64,000 bases of DNA from Echinarachnius parma (taxonomy: Eukaryota > Echinodermata > Echinoidea > Clypeasteroida > Echinarachniidae). The first letter of the stretch is position 1. Each line of letters begins with the position of its first letter. This document shows positions 13,400 to 23,535 of the stretch, in pieces. The notes beneath the pieces are model-generated. The model saw only the letters and a program-made list of their open reading frames with translations. It did not search any database and was not told where the DNA came from. A program made the position numbers and the translations under genes. The DNA lies in contig JBAMJV010008033.1 in the NCBI GenBank assembly GCA_037951105.1, forward strand, positions 34,853-98,852, in the 5' to 3' direction.

Positions 13400-16300
13400 T
13401 GTCTCAGGTGCTAGATGAGATCCATGACAACGGCATCAAGATCTACCACATGCCCGACTCGGACTCGGATGAAGACGAAGATTTCAAGGAGCACAACAAG
13501 CAACTCAAGGTACAACAATTTATCTTTTGATTTATGTTGCAATTGCATTTCAGAAGAAAATCAATAAACCATAGACAAATTTAGACATACCGTAAACCGG
13601 GGTGACTTTTGCCACTTTTTGAATATATTCTTGAATAATTTTTTCAAAATTATTTTTTTTCAAAAATTTCTTCCATAATAACTAATAAGGGTGTACTAGT
13701 AAAGGTCTATCCACTGCATATATATTCATTTATTTTCTTTATTTTGTTGGTCGAAGACTGGCAAAAGTCACCCCGGGTGTCGGGGTGACTTTTGCCTGCA
13801 CACATTTTGTTGTTTTTAATACAACACTTTCAATATTTTTCTTTACTAATGTTCTTTGAAAATACACTGAATCTCTTTCTCCTATTGTTTTACTTATAAA
13901 TACTTTTAAAAATACATGATTTTAGTAAAAAAATGATATTACAATAGGATAATGCACAATTTTCCAAATCTTCAAAATGTACATTGCCTTCCCCTATCTC
14001 AAGTCTGATAACAGTTCAAATAACTTCTTCTTATGTCACTAGCTCTATCAGTGAACATTACTGCAATTTTCATGAAGATTTAGTTCTAAGAATGCTAGAT
14101 TCACATCTTAGTAGTTTGTCTCAAAATTTTCTTCGCCACAAGATGACACTCCTGTATTTTGGTTCAATGTACACTGTTATTCCTTTAAATAATTATAAAT
14201 AAAAATAAAACTGAAAATTGTTCTTGAAACATAATCTAATTGATCATAAGGCCAAAGTAAATGATATTTCTGATCACACTGCATTCATAATGCACAATTA
14301 AAAAAAATCTGAAATATGAGACTTAACCACATTATTGCCTTTTCATTTTTTGTGTGACATTTGAAGGCGCAATAGCCTAGATGCGATTTTTAGAGCTTGC
14401 TTGATATGCACTGAATATAAACTAATAATTACATTACATTTTGTCTCCTATTTACAACTCTGTAACCAAAAACATAATAATTCTATTCTGGCCAAAGTCA
14501 CCCCGAGCTTGCAGCAAATAGCCCGGGGTGACTTTTGCCACGGCCATTTTGAAAAAATCAGAGGGAGGGTTGATGAAGTTAGTGCATTGGCAGTTTGGTA
14601 CACCCTTAGTGTACGTTACCTGACATATTTGCTTGATTCTCCATTTTCCGTTTTCTGTAGAGACTCAAAAGTTTGACCACCATATCAATCATGCGCTTTA
14701 TTTTTCATACAAAAAACAACAACAAAAGCACAGAGGGTAAGCCGTTATAAAAGAACGTTATGAATTTTTATAATGTTCATACATTTGGCTATAAGAATAT
14801 GTACAAATATTTTCAGAAATTTTTTCAAGTAAGAGAGCCTCAATGAAAATACATTTTTCTCACAGGGTGGCAAAAGTCACCCCGGCGGCCAAAGTCACCC
14901 CGGTTTACGGTACTTAAAACATAACAAAAACATGTGATCACAATCCACATCCGTATATTGTAATCATAATAATCCAGTTTATAGACACATAAAATAAATA
15001 TTTGTTTAAAATTATCAAATCATTGGAGCATTCCACATTTATTTGTAAAGAAGATATCCCACAAATACACTGTCACTTCACCTTAAAGTGAAAGTAACTC
15101 CCCCAACCCTCCCTTTTGTATCATGACTTTTCAGGCCAGTGTCCCGTTTGCAGTGTGTGGGTCGAGCCAGCTGATCGAGGTCAAAGGTCGCAAAGTCAGA
15201 GGTCGTCTTTACCCATGGGGTGTTGTAGAAGGTAAGTAATCAGCATGATTATAATGATGATGATGATGATGATGATAATGATGACGACGACGGTGACGAT
15301 GATGATGACTATGATGATGGTGATGCTGATAATGATGCTGGTGACGATGATGATGATGGTGATGATGATGACGCTGACGATGATGATGATTTTAAAGTTT
15401 AAATTAACGGCGGTGGTGGGTGTGATTCTTCTTAATACCCTGACCTGTTATAGTACATCTAATTGCAGGCATGAAAATTTTACGCGTTTCCGCGGATTTC
15501 CACTTTTTCTCCAATCAAAAAACTTTTTAATTTTAATTTTTAATTTTAATTTTTTAAAATAATAATCCTCTCTGCTTGCTGGTAATGATAAACAATGTTT
15601 ACCCAGAGCCTGTTTTAGTATGTGTTATGCTAAATGGAATCCTCTTACTCCAGATTCTTATTAATAGGGTTAAAAGTCTCACCACAGAATGCACCAGATT
15701 GCACGATTCTGAACCCCAAAGTTGACAAATCTCCCTACCGTTGGAGGGGGGACACCCCCTCCCACACCCTCCCCCCGCTCGGTCTCTTTGCTCCCTCGCA
15801 GTAGTTCTCGAAAGTTTTCAGTATTTTTATGAACAGTACTTTTCATGTCTCTTATTGGACAATTTAACTCCTACCTTAATGTTATGATTCATTTTAAATA
15901 TTAGAGTACACGTTTACAAATTATGTATTTGATGTACAATGTTCAGTTATTATCTTCTTCATACTGCACCAAACTATTGATTTCCATATTTGTAATTTAC
16001 CTCATTTTGTTTGTATTGCAGTTGAAAATCCAGATCACTGTGACTTCATCAAACTGAGAAGCATGTTAATGTAAGTAAAAAAAAACTGTGGTTTAAAGGT
16101 GAAGGACAGTAGGGGGAAACGCCCCACCCCCTAAAAATGAAATGTACGCTCTTATTACCAACCAAGTGACAGAACATAGTTTTACTAACATGGGATTATA
16201 CAAATTTGGCCAAGAAACCGCCTACTAATTGATATATTTGCAAAATTATAAATTGATCTAGACCGGATAGATATCGCCAACGCGGAATCGCTCATACGCT

Positions 16301-19045
16301 ACGTGTATTATGACCATGTGCAATTACACGAGGTGTTCGCTACCCGGGCTTGTCCCTAGCTTGTCGATATCTCCCCCAGCGCTAGCGGCGCGGACAGGTC
16401 TGAACGGGCGGTGGATTTATGAATTTCACAGGCGGATATTGAATTTCTTCCAATATTTCTGTATTTAATGATGCTTAGGTTCGGATTTTACCACACAAGC
16501 CCTATTTCAATACATATTCAACAATATTGATCAATATAGATGTATTCGGCTACTTTCCCGAAACTGGACTTGGGCTTTAAGTTTAAGTCCTTATGTGATA
16601 TTGGGTCCAAAGGCAGGGCTCAACACATGCGCCCACGTGCACACATGCCCACTTGCGCAATGGCCTAGGCCCAGTTGAAATTAATGTCGCCCAGTAAAAT
16701 TTAATGAAAATCAAAGTTTTGTGGCCTGATCGTCCAACCTGATTTTCAAAAATTCACTATGAGGCATTTGAATCAGTCTCGTGAAGGGCCATTAGTCATA
16801 CATGACGATGATAACAACTGTAGTAGAGATGATATTGCTTATATTGAAGATGTTGGGGATGATGAATACAACTGGACATGGGTACCTCGGTCCAGTGTAA
16901 ATTAGCCTGATGCACCAATATGGTTGCTCGCCGGTAGTAGGCTCCCAGGGGGGTTGAGAATTTGCACAAGGTGCCCAAATGACAAGGGGTTATAATGATA
17001 ATTGTACACCAGGGCCCAGGGGCCCGATTACAGACCAGCGACATTTACCTTGGTAATTAGCATCATTGGCTCTAACTCATCGATGTCAATATGCTAGAAG
17101 AGTATAAAACTCAAAAGAACGTAGCAAAGCGCACATACCCCCTTACTCATTCAACCCTAAAGACTTACAGAGGCAATTTCAGAGATCAGTGGAACTAGGT
17201 CTGGTCCTGGGTCGTGATCATGCTCTCGGCCACAGGGCACATATTCATAAAAGCGTACCAGCTTAGTTTCTTGCTAAGTTTGTTTTGGATGACGTGGCTA
17301 TGTATCTAACACACAATCTTTTAGTTGCTAACTAGGGTTAACATAGTAGGTATCCAAGGCTAAACCAGCTAACCCCAGTTGGGGACTAGGAAAACTGTTT
17401 GTAGCACACTAAACTGTATGATTTGAAATGCACTTAGCATGGAACTAATCTAGCAGGGTTTTTATGAATATTGGCCCAGGAGTGTGCGTTATAAATGTTC
17501 AATCGATATTATTATTACTACTATTGTTATTATTTGTATTTGTATTATTATTATTATTATTATTATTGTTATTATTATTATTATTTCTTTTTTCAGTGCG
17601 TACATGGAGGACTTGAAGGATGTTACCCACGAGGTGCACTACGAGGCATTCCGATCTGAGAAGCTTGCGAAGAGCGGTGGTGCTTCTAAGAAATCTGCAT
17701 CGTAAGTCTGATGCATTTTTTGTTAACCTGCCCCCTGCAAGATTTTGCAATTCCCGTAGAGTACAAGGGTTCAAGTAACATCATTGTTTTTTCGAATTTC
17801 CCTTTCGTTAAAAAGGTATTTACAGTTCAAGTGACTATCTTTAATTCCTTTATCTCAGCAGCAGCCGGAGAGGAGGTTCAACATGATTGAAATTTTTGAA
17901 TTTGAAAGTCTCCCCTGGGAGCGTGTCAACGGTGTACAAAGTTATGGCAATGATTTTTAAAAAGGCTCAGAGTTATGCAGTGTGCACAAACTAGCCTAGT
18001 TCAAAATGGTGATCCGGGGCATAGCAGCCCCACGCTTGACTATCTTTAATTCCTTTATCTCGGCAGCAGCAGGAGAGGAGGCTCGACGACGGAGGAGCCG
18101 TCCAATGAGAAGGACCGTAGGCTGGAGGAGAAGGATGCCGAGGTAAGAAAAAACCTTGGTCATTAAAGTGATACATTAATAATAACAATAATAATAATAA
18201 TATCCTTGATTTATATAGCGCCTATCACGATCGATAATCATCTCTAAGCGCTTTACAATTACATTATATTTTATCACCTGACTTAGTAAATACAGTACAT
18301 GTAATATTTTTTGACATTACATGACACTGTTACATGGCAATTCAGATGATAAAACAGTTGTTAACTTTGCTGTCGGGGAAAATCATGGAATGTTCCCCTC
18401 GGGATTTTAAATGCTATTTCGTGAAGAAAATAAGTCCCTCGACTACGTCTCGGGACTTATTTACTCTTCCCTCAATAGCATTTAAAATCCCTTGGGAGTG
18501 GAACATTCCGTGCTTTTCCCTCCAGCACCAGTTAACATCTGTATAATATTAACTTCATATAATGTTTCCAAAAGTAATATTTTGGGCTTCAATCACACCA
18601 CCAGTTATCATTGTTAGATCTCTCCGAATGATATGTGAACATTTCATAGAAAAAGAAAACTGTTTACTTAGTTAAACAAGTTTAAAGTGATGTCAGATTT
18701 TATTATGCCTCCGCCAACGAAGTGGCCGGAATGCTTTTCAAATCAATCATAAATATCTCTATAATAAGGGAGATCACACACAAAAAAATCAGAAGCCATT
18801 TGACCTTCAGTATAGGCAGAACATTTGTGGGGGGACACATGCCCACCCCCCCCCCCCCCTCCCCACAGTAGCTATGCCCCTATTCCAGTCTCCAACAAAG
18901 CTTTTAAAAGGAGTTTTTAATCTAACCATCTATTAAATGTTTTGTCTTGTTTTCTCAGCTTCTTCGTATGCAGGCAATGTTGGCTCAGATGCAGAAACAG
19001 ATGGCCCAGGCAAACTCTGGAGGCATGCACTCAGAGGAGGTCTGA
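4192..19045 (+). CDS. SEPT2: Septin-2-like GTPase, 12 coding exons
   Basis: Septins are GTP-binding cytoskeletal proteins that form hetero-oligomeric filaments at the cell cortex, cytokinetic furrow and cilium base. Exons: 4192-4201, 4343-4356, 6673-6778, 7702-7788, 8549-8672, 9857-9991, 10393-10510, 13408-13509, 15135-15231, 16022-16070, 17597-17701, 18067-18142 and 18959-19045 (the first two encode only MASDPRST). All junctions are GT-AG and in phase, giving 369 residues (human SEPT2 is about 361). Visible motifs are the P-loop GESGLGKST (44-52), DTPGYGD (101-107), G4 motif AKSD (182-185, usually AKAD), the septin unique element around [14 protein letters not shown], and a C-terminal coiled-coil with repeated Met-Gln. 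Eight residues precede FxNPETP, as in vertebrate SEPT2, which supports the start. AAGATGGCG at the start codon resembles a YY1 site. A probable polyadenylation signal AATAAA lies at 22876. The header counts exons as 12 if the 10-bp and 14-bp starts are taken together. Confidence 0.96.
4699..4727. repeat. Perfect GC-rich hairpin in septin intron
   Basis: CCAGGCGCCGTCC is followed by GTA and the exact reverse complement, a 13-bp stem with a 3-nt loop in otherwise AT-rich intron DNA. A similar GCGCCGTCC-type palindrome, imperfect, is at about 5474-5494. They may be the two ends of one old element. No function is claimed. Confidence 0.7.
5567..5592. repeat. Short perfect palindrome
   Basis: TATGGTCCAC followed by TTAGGTGGACCAT forms a near-perfect palindrome (TGGTCCACttaGGTGGACCA) in a septin intron. 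It lies in a block with other small palindromes (GGTAATACACGGGAGATTACC) and no coding potential. Confidence 0.5.
7447..7627. mobile_element. Palindromic mariner-like MITE (CCGTA ends)
   Basis: The element begins TA-CCGTATTTGTCGGTGTATT and ends with the near reverse complement closing in AAATACGG-TA. Two homopolymer runs (A then T, about 20 each) separate the arms. TA on both sides fits a Tc1/mariner-type target duplication. The larger element at 13588-14912 shares the CCGTA...TACGG ends. Confidence 0.75.
7893..8100 (+). pseudogene. Broken tandem copy of the septin exon at 8549-8672
   Basis: Bases 8041-8098 repeat the splice acceptor (CCACAG) and the 5' half of the true exon, with substitutions and a small deletion that destroys the frame, and no donor follows. 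The intron sequence beside it is also repeated: ACAATTTAAAGCAGAAAT occurs at 7897 and 8098. The copies are 502 bp apart today. A MITE of about 310 bp (8217-8528) lies between them, so the original period was about 190-200 bp. Confidence 0.85.
8217..8528. mobile_element. GGGGGG...CACAAAGATCCTAAGTTG palindromic MITE, copy 1
   Basis: The left end GGGTTTTTCACAAAGATCC mirrors the right end GGATTCTAAG...CTTTGTGAAACACCCCCC across about 310 bp. Better copies are at 22287-22637 and 47936-48271. This copy ends about 20 bp upstream of a septin splice acceptor. The neighbouring duplicate at 8013-8046 preserves the uninterrupted sequence, so it serves as an empty-site control. The long C run at the right edge is an expansion of the terminal C stretch. 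Confidence 0.8.
8690..8965. repeat. GTTGCATAAAGAGTTGCGAT repeat with inverted end
   Basis: The motif TGTTGCATAAAGAGTTGCGAT recurs at about 8701, 8770 and 8860, and its reverse complement ATGCAACACCCC closes the block at about 8937-8965 after GCAACTCTTT. This is probably an internally expanded inverted-repeat MITE. A related small palindrome occupies 9665-9785 (GCAATGGGGCCA ends). Confidence 0.65.
9663..9785. mobile_element. Small inverted-repeat MITE
   Basis: GGCCCCATTGCAACTGTAAA at the left is mirrored by TCTGCAATGGGGCCA at the right, with the internal inverted copies AAAGTTGCAATCAATTG and CAATTGACTGCAACTTTA. It lies in a septin intron just before the exon at 9857 and has no coding potential. 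Confidence 0.65.
10640..10832 (+). pseudogene. Tandem copy 2 of the septin G4 (AKSD) exon
   Basis: Bases 10661-10722 repeat most of the exon at 10393-10510 (ATTGCCAAGTCAGACACACT through CTCAAGCAAAAGGTAATC), together with the following about 80 bp of intron (AACAATAATTTACCTAAC). The 5' third of the exon is missing and there is no acceptor, so it should not be spliced in. Period to the true exon is 212 bp. Confidence 0.85.
10833..11218 (-). mobile_element. TTAA-flanked MITE, family A, inverted copy
   Basis: This copy starts TTAAAGGGATCTAGTAAC and ends GTTACTAAGTCCCTTTAA. It is 386 bp, the same length as the copy at 861-1246 but in the opposite orientation. It sits between the second and third copies of the duplicated septin exon. 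Removing it reduces their spacing from 585 to 199 bp, so it inserted after the duplication. Confidence 0.88.
11219..11335 (+). pseudogene. Tandem copy 3 of the septin G4 exon, degraded
   Basis: ATTGCCATTGCCAAGTCGGG, AAGAGGGAACTCATTGTCAA and AAGCAAAAGGTAA align with the true exon at 10393-10510, with indels and substitutions that break the frame. It is the most diverged copy of the array. Confidence 0.75.
11430..11640 (+). pseudogene. Tandem copy 4 of the septin G4 exon, open frame with donor
   Basis: Bases 11448-11528 encode [19 protein letters not shown] and on to KQK without interruption and end at a good donor (AAAAG/GTAATT), followed by the same intron sequence as the true exon (AACAATAATTTGCCTAAC). 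The 5' end of the exon ([11 protein letters not shown]) is missing. A weak AG at about 11435-11440 would keep phase, but there is no polypyrimidine tract. It is most likely a pseudo-exon; use as an alternative exon is possible but unlikely. A further scrap, GTCAAGCTCAAGCAAAA, is at 11596-11612. Confidence 0.75.
11664..12022. mobile_element. Inverted-repeat element with long poly-T core
   Basis: CCATAGCAACCAAAAAAATA on the left mirrors TATTTTTTTGGTTGGTCCAT on the right. Inside are inverted CACGAGGGCG / CCCCCGTG modules and a T run of more than 40 bases at 11884-11927. It is non-coding and lies in a septin intron. Confidence 0.7.
12683..13027. mobile_element. hAT-like MITE with GGGCCAGT repeats
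   Basis: The ends are CAGGGCTCCACA and TGTTGAGCCCTG. The flanks share ATATGA, which fits a short target duplication of the hAT type. The interior alternates GGCCCGAAA... and ...ACTGGCCC motifs. Diverged relatives with the GGCCCGAnTGGGC core occur near 16614-16770, 29300-29540, 32725-32905 and 38400. Confidence 0.75.
13330..13400. repeat. (ATT)n microsatellite abutting a septin acceptor
   Basis: The ATT run ends 7 bp before the AG of the exon at 13408, so it replaces the usual polypyrimidine tract. A second ATT run, 17505-17587, abuts the exon at 17597 in the same way. Confidence 0.9.
13588..14912. mobile_element. 1.3-kb non-autonomous element, TACCGTAAACC ends
   Basis: The left end TACCGTAAACCGGGGTGACT is mirrored by the right end ending CCCCGGTTTACGGTA, with TA on both sides as in Tc1/mariner elements. 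The motif GGGGTGACTTTTGCC and its complement recur inside at 13757-13796, about 14490-14540 and about 14868-14884, suggesting a composite of nested copies. No transposase is encoded; the open frames inside are short and unrecognised. Confidence 0.8.
15245..15395. repeat. (GAT)n-rich microsatellite
   Basis: An imperfect GAT/GAC repeat directly after the donor of the septin exon ending at 15231. It generates a spurious Met-rich open frame. Confidence 0.9.
16093..16580 (+). mobile_element. TTAA-flanked MITE, family E, copy 1
   Basis: This 488-bp element starts TTAAAGGTGAAGGACAGTAG and ends GGACTTGGGCTTTAA. Its inverted partner of 480 bp lies at 19908-20387. It begins 22 bp after a septin exon (16022-16070). 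The interior has matching segments such as GATAGATATCGCCAACGCGG. No coding sequence is seen. Confidence 0.85.
17235..17482. mobile_element. Inverted-repeat MITE (CATATTCATAAAA ends)
   Basis: GGGCACATATTCATAAAAGC on the left mirrors GTTTTTATGAATATTGGCCC on the right, with inner matches CTTAGTTTCTTGCTAAG and CTTAGCATGGAACTAA. It has no coding potential. A fragment of a related element is at about 58373-58415. Confidence 0.65.
17505..17587. repeat. (ATT)n microsatellite abutting a septin acceptor
   Basis: Imperfect ATT/GTT run ending 9 bp before the exon at 17597. It generates poly-Ile and poly-Asn frames that are not genes. Confidence 0.9.
17833..17882 (+). pseudogene. Broken tandem copy of the septin exon at 18067
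   Basis: GACTATCTTTAATTCCTTTA followed by TCTCAGCAGCAGCCGGAGAG repeats the acceptor and first about 25 bp of the exon at 18067-18142 (GACTATCTTTAATTCC at 18038). The period is 205 bp. The copy ends within the exon and has no donor. Both carry a tandem CAGCAGCAG acceptor of the NAGNAG kind, so splicing could vary by one codon. Confidence 0.8.
18200..18262 (-). mobile_element. SINE 3' tail fragment
   Basis: On the - strand it reads TTGTAAAGCGCTTAGAGATG ... GGCGCTATATAAATC followed by a TTATT-rich tail, typical of the 3' end of invertebrate SINEs. A second fragment lies at 45855-45925. The tRNA-related head is missing. Confidence 0.6.
18350..18545. mobile_element. Hairpin MITE (GGGATTTTAAATGCTATT arms)
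   Basis: CAGTTGTTAACTTTGCTG... is mirrored by ...CACCAGTTAACATCTG, and GGATTTTAAATGCTATTTC by AATAGCATTTAAAATCCC. A relative with the same arms is at 45990-46120. The following 18546-18800 resembles part of the TTAAAGTGATC element found at 61356-61743. Confidence 0.7.
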
Positions 19046-19493
19046 GAAAAAGACTACACACACATACACAAACAGGTGAGGTAACCTTCAAACTTTGTAG
19101 CTGTCATTTCTTAAGGCCGAGTCGGTTTGGTCGGTCACACCGGTTCAGGACCGATGTGAACATGCCCCAGTTTCCTTTTACCTAAACCGGCGTACCAATA
19201 AATTATACTCATCCAAGCATCAGCAAAAATGCAGTGTTTTAGGCTTTCATTTTTCTTTTTATATGCCAATAATATAGGATAAATATTTAATATCAATCTT
19301 TATAGAAATATAGTATGACTGGACTGCTACCAAATACATGATAATTGATCATTATGTCGTCGGGTCACACGTAGGCCAACATTTTGGAGACTAATATTTG
19401 TTTTGGGATACAGATTTTAAAAGTATCCTTTGTATGAAACAACAATACAAATAAATGTTCATGCATATGAATATGATTATTGTAATTACTGTT

Positions 19494-19494
<1 letters not shown>

Positions 19495-19573
<79 letters not shown>

Positions 19574-19605
19574 AATCATCATCACCATCACCATCACCAT
19601 CACCA
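19495..19605. repeat. (CAT)n microsatellite
   Basis: About 25 uninterrupted CAT units followed by CATCAC units, in the likely 3'UTR intron of septin. It produces spurious poly-His, poly-Ile and poly-Met frames. Confidence 0.95.
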
Positions 19606-19856
19606 TGCCATCATCATATTATTTGGATTATTATTTTGTGTTTTTATTTTACAGATTTGGAAGAGGGAGAGCGAAAAGGGTTTAACTGCTGGACAGCCTC
19701 GGTTTGGGACCATCATTTTTGTCAAACACAATTCCTGCATTTTTTTCCCTTTATTTTATGTAAACATTTCTTGGTGGAGGTTTCTTTCTGTTTTTGTATG
19801 ACAACCAAAGAAAATCTGTGGTATTTTGGAACAAGGATATCATGAACAGTGGAGCC

Positions 19857-20479
19857 TCATTATTACAAGGTTATTGAACCCATGAAATTGTCTTCTTATA
19901 TCAGGGTTTAAAGATGAATAACAGTTTTGGGAAAGTTACAGAAAACATTTATAATTGATCAATATTGTTGAATAAGTATCTAAAAAGGGCTTGTGTGGTA
20001 AAATCCGAACCTAATGATGCATTAAATGCAGAAATATTGGAAGAAATCCAATACCCGACGGTGAAATGTATAAATCCACCGCCCGTTCGCACTTGTCCGC
20101 GCCGCTAGCGCTGGACTGGAGATATCGACAAGCTGGGGACAAGCCCGTATAGCGAACGCACGCGGTTAAATTGCACGTAGCGTATGCGCGATTCCGCGTT
20201 GGCGATATCTATCTGCAACAGATCAATTTATAATTTTGCAAATATATCAATTAGTAGGCGGTTTCTTGGCCAAATTTGTATAATCCCATATTTAGTAAAA
20301 CTATATTCTTTCACATGGTTGGTAATAAGAGCGTACATTTCATTTTTAGGGGGTGGGGCGTTTCCCACTACTGTCATTCACCTTTAAAAAAAAGAGTAGA
20401 ATATTTAGAGCAAAATGACCTTGTTATATAAAGAGGGTTTCCTTAATATATAAGAGCTCTTTTAAATGAGGTTTCACTG
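19857..20479. mobile_element. Tigger-like MITE split by family E MITE copy 2
   Basis: The outer ends CAGTGGAGCCTCATTATTAC and AATGAGGTTTCACTG match the Tigger/pogo type of terminal repeat. Between them, 19908-20387 is the 480-bp family E MITE, which reads as the inverted partner of 16093-16580 and ends CCTTTAA. Without the insert the outer element would be only about 140 bp. Confidence 0.75.
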
Positions 20480-22286
20480 TATTTGGTATCTCAAGCATGT
20501 TCTTGGTACTTTGGTATTATAAATGTTTAGTAATAACTAAAACATGTTCTCGCCATGTGATGAAAAGAAATATGTGGAGCTGCACTGTTTGAATGTGTCG
20601 ATTTAACAAAGACATTATAATGTTCTTCCAACCGCGTGATTGCTTGTTTGAGTTTGCTTCTGACATTTATTGAAGTATAAAACATCACACGCAAATGTTA
20701 ATGTTTCCCCAACAAACGATTTTCAATGTAGCACTGTAAGATATTTATTTGGAATATGATAATGATTTTATTACTTAGCTTACTTTATATAACAAAACTA
20801 TCTGTAACCATACATTTGTATTTAATGCTTTCATTATTTATGCAGATCATGTAGAGTAAGCTAGTGGTATTAAGTTACAACAAACAACGGTTTGACTCGC
20901 CGAAAACAAGATTTGACATTTTTATTCTTAACAATCTATGCAATGAGCTTGCAGTAGCAGTAATTTCTGTAGAGAACAGAGCCGACATATTTGTTATCAA
21001 GTAGGAAAAGGCCCAAAAGGGGAATGACTGCACCTTTTTATTGTGTATTAATGGTAAATGTATATTGGATGGAAAAGTAGGGCAATGCCAGACGGCACGT
21101 TTTAACTGTGACCGAAACAGTATTTTTGATTGAGAAAGAGTGAAACAAAATAGGAATAGAGTGCCTCACATTTTACCGTCTTTATGTTTATTTCTGCTGT
21201 ATTAATTGATAATTGTTTTATTTGCCATTTCAAAAGAGTGCTGCATTGGATTACATTTTAAAACATTTAACAAGGCAAAACATATATGCAAACATTTGGG
21301 TCTCCATTTTGTAAAAGAAAACTAGCGAATGTATGTCAATGTGCAGATTCATGTGAAAATATAGTTTGGGCTATGAGTTGGAATGTTTGTGGATAAAAAT
21401 AAATGTAATATCATTTGCTAAAAATAGATAACCAAATGACCATGTTAAATATAATTTGGATAATTCAAATTTTGTATTTCAATAAATATATGCATTGGCC
21501 TGTTGGGATTATACTTTTGCTACGTTTGTTTTTGCCTTGAGCCTGTATATTACATTTATTTGTTGTATCATTACGTTTTTTACATGTATATGCTTTTACT
21601 AATAATACTTTTTATATTTTTTTCTGGCAGATATATATCTGCCCTTTGTTTAAAGTGTCGCTATACTAGTATATAACACAGAATGAGACTGCTCTCACTG
21701 TGCATTTGTAACGCTAGATAATGTTTTTTCTAATAACAAAACATACCATAATCATTTTTATATGTTATTTATTTGTTTAGTTTTGTAGTTTTGTAAATGT
21801 GAAGACACCGTTGCCTTGTAATGATATAAAATCCCACCTAGGCTGAGTTCATAGGGTTTGTATACTTCCTTGTATTATGATGAATAATTAACAATCAGAA
21901 ATGCATCACCTCATTTATTAATTGTCAAATATCAACATTGTTTCAGCTATATTGATATCAATGTAATGAAAACATTTTTACAAAATTTAGCTGATTTGTG
22001 TTAACATTTTTTTTGTTGGAGATGACAATTCATTTATTATAATTATTATTAAACAAATCTGCAACGCTATGCACTTGGACAATATGTGAGTAATTAAACA
22101 CACTCAGAATTAAGCTGTACAAGGATGAATAAAAAATGGTATCAAAAGTTCAGAATGCTTTTGTACTGTACTGTACATAGTCATACATTGTTGGCACTCT
22201 TTTTATAGAACTAATAAATGTAGTACAATATATGATAATCTGTGTACTGTACCAGTTTTAGGCAAAAGCCTGGATTCAGACCCGTT

Positions 22287-22637
22287 CAGGGGGGTGTTTC
22301 ACAGAGATCCTAAGTTGATCTTAGCACTAAGATGGTCTTAAATATTATGGAAAGCCATTAGTGTCTTGAAACATTTTTGTAAAAAGTTATGTTGAAATGC
22401 ATAAAATGTTGATTCAAATCATATATATTTTCTAATTATCAAGGAGATTTCATGAATTTTATGTGAAGATTATGAATCTCTTTGATAATTAGAACATATA
22501 TATGATTTGAATCAACATTTTATGCATTTCAACATAACTTTTATAAAAACTGTTTGAAGACACTAATGGCTTTCCATAATATTTAAGACCATCTTAGTGC
22601 TAAGATCAACTTAGGATCTTTGTGAAACACCCCCCTG
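22287..22637. mobile_element. GGGGGGTGTTTCACAGAGATCC palindromic MITE, copy 2
   Basis: About 350 bp and almost a perfect palindrome: each arm includes AAGTTGATCTTAGCACTAAG, ATGGAAAGCCATTAGTG and TGAATCAACATTTTATGC or its complement. It has the same flanking start, CCCGTTCAG, as the copy at 47936-48271. It would fold into a long hairpin and may lie in septin 3'UTR. Confidence 0.9.
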
Positions 22638-22997
22638 GTCACGTAGAAATTTAGGCTCATATTATTTGTTATTATTTTCTACACAAATCAGGTATCGTGA
22701 ATCAGTTTTCAGGCTCTCGACTTGTAGCTAGCTCACTGGCATCTCTGATGTACGCACATTTTTTAAAAGACGATTGTAATTGAAAGAATAATGTAAAACA
22801 GTAATTTATGTAAATATTAATCTAAGTCGCACCTAACAAGATATTTCATGATCAATTTTTCATTTATGATTTTGAAATAAAATATGTATACATATTTACA
22901 CAGAGTTGAGTTGTTCTTACATTGCTGTTATGAGACAATCGGGATAGTGATAATGCTGATGATTGTGTTTGACGATATAAAAAATCCTCTTATTGCA

Positions 22998-23535
22998 GTG
23001 GAACCTCTTTATAACGAGGTCCTTGGGACCATGACAATTAACTTGTTATACGGTGGAAACTCTTTTTTTTTAAAGCCCTGATATAACAAGATTAGGGCCG
23101 AGTCAAACCGGATATATTGATATCTGGATACTTCAACCATGGTTCAATGGTTGGAAGTATCAAAAATCAAAGCTCCATTTAAAAAAAAATTTTTTTTTAC
23201 ATTTCGTATACCCGTATCCGAGAATTTGAATTCGGTATCCGACCTTCACTAAACAAGATATCTGAAATAATGAGTTAACTTCAATAGACCCAAGGTGCTC
23301 GTTATAATGAGGTTTCACTGTATCGGGTTACTCTTTATATCGGGGGAACCAAAATAATATAAAGAGCTGGGACCAGCAAAAATATCTTGTTAAAGGGGGG
23401 TTTTGTTAATATATCAGAGCTCTTTATAAATTAGACTGCATGTCCAAGCTCTGTTTTTTGTTGTTTTTTTTAACCCTAATATAACAAGTTGATTTACATG
23501 GTCCCAAGTTCTTATTATAACAAGGTTCCACACTA
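22998..23535. mobile_element. Tigger-like MITE
   Basis: AGTGGAACCTCTTTATAACG...CCTTGGGACCATG on the left is mirrored by CATGGTCCCAAGTTC...ATAACAAGGTTCCACA on the right. The interior includes further copies of TTATAATGAGGTTTCACTG. It is non-coding, and the internal repeats suggest nested insertions. Confidence 0.75.

Larger units (their letters stand above)
19046..22881 (+). other. Probable septin 3'UTR with intron and nested transposons
   Basis: A good donor (AACAG/GTGAGG, 19075) and acceptor (TTTTACAG, 19654) suggest a 3'UTR intron 30 nt after the stop, close enough that it should not trigger nonsense-mediated decay. That intron holds a perfect (CAT)n run. Downstream are a Tigger-like element interrupted by a MITE (19857-20479), a palindromic MITE (22287-22637) and possible AATAAA signals at about 21482 and 22876. 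The real transcript end cannot be fixed from sequence alone. Confidence 0.5.

Noticed and set aside
19391-19801. Long His-, Ile- and Met-rich open frames on both strands
   Set aside because: Translation of a (CAT)n microsatellite; no complexity outside the repeat.
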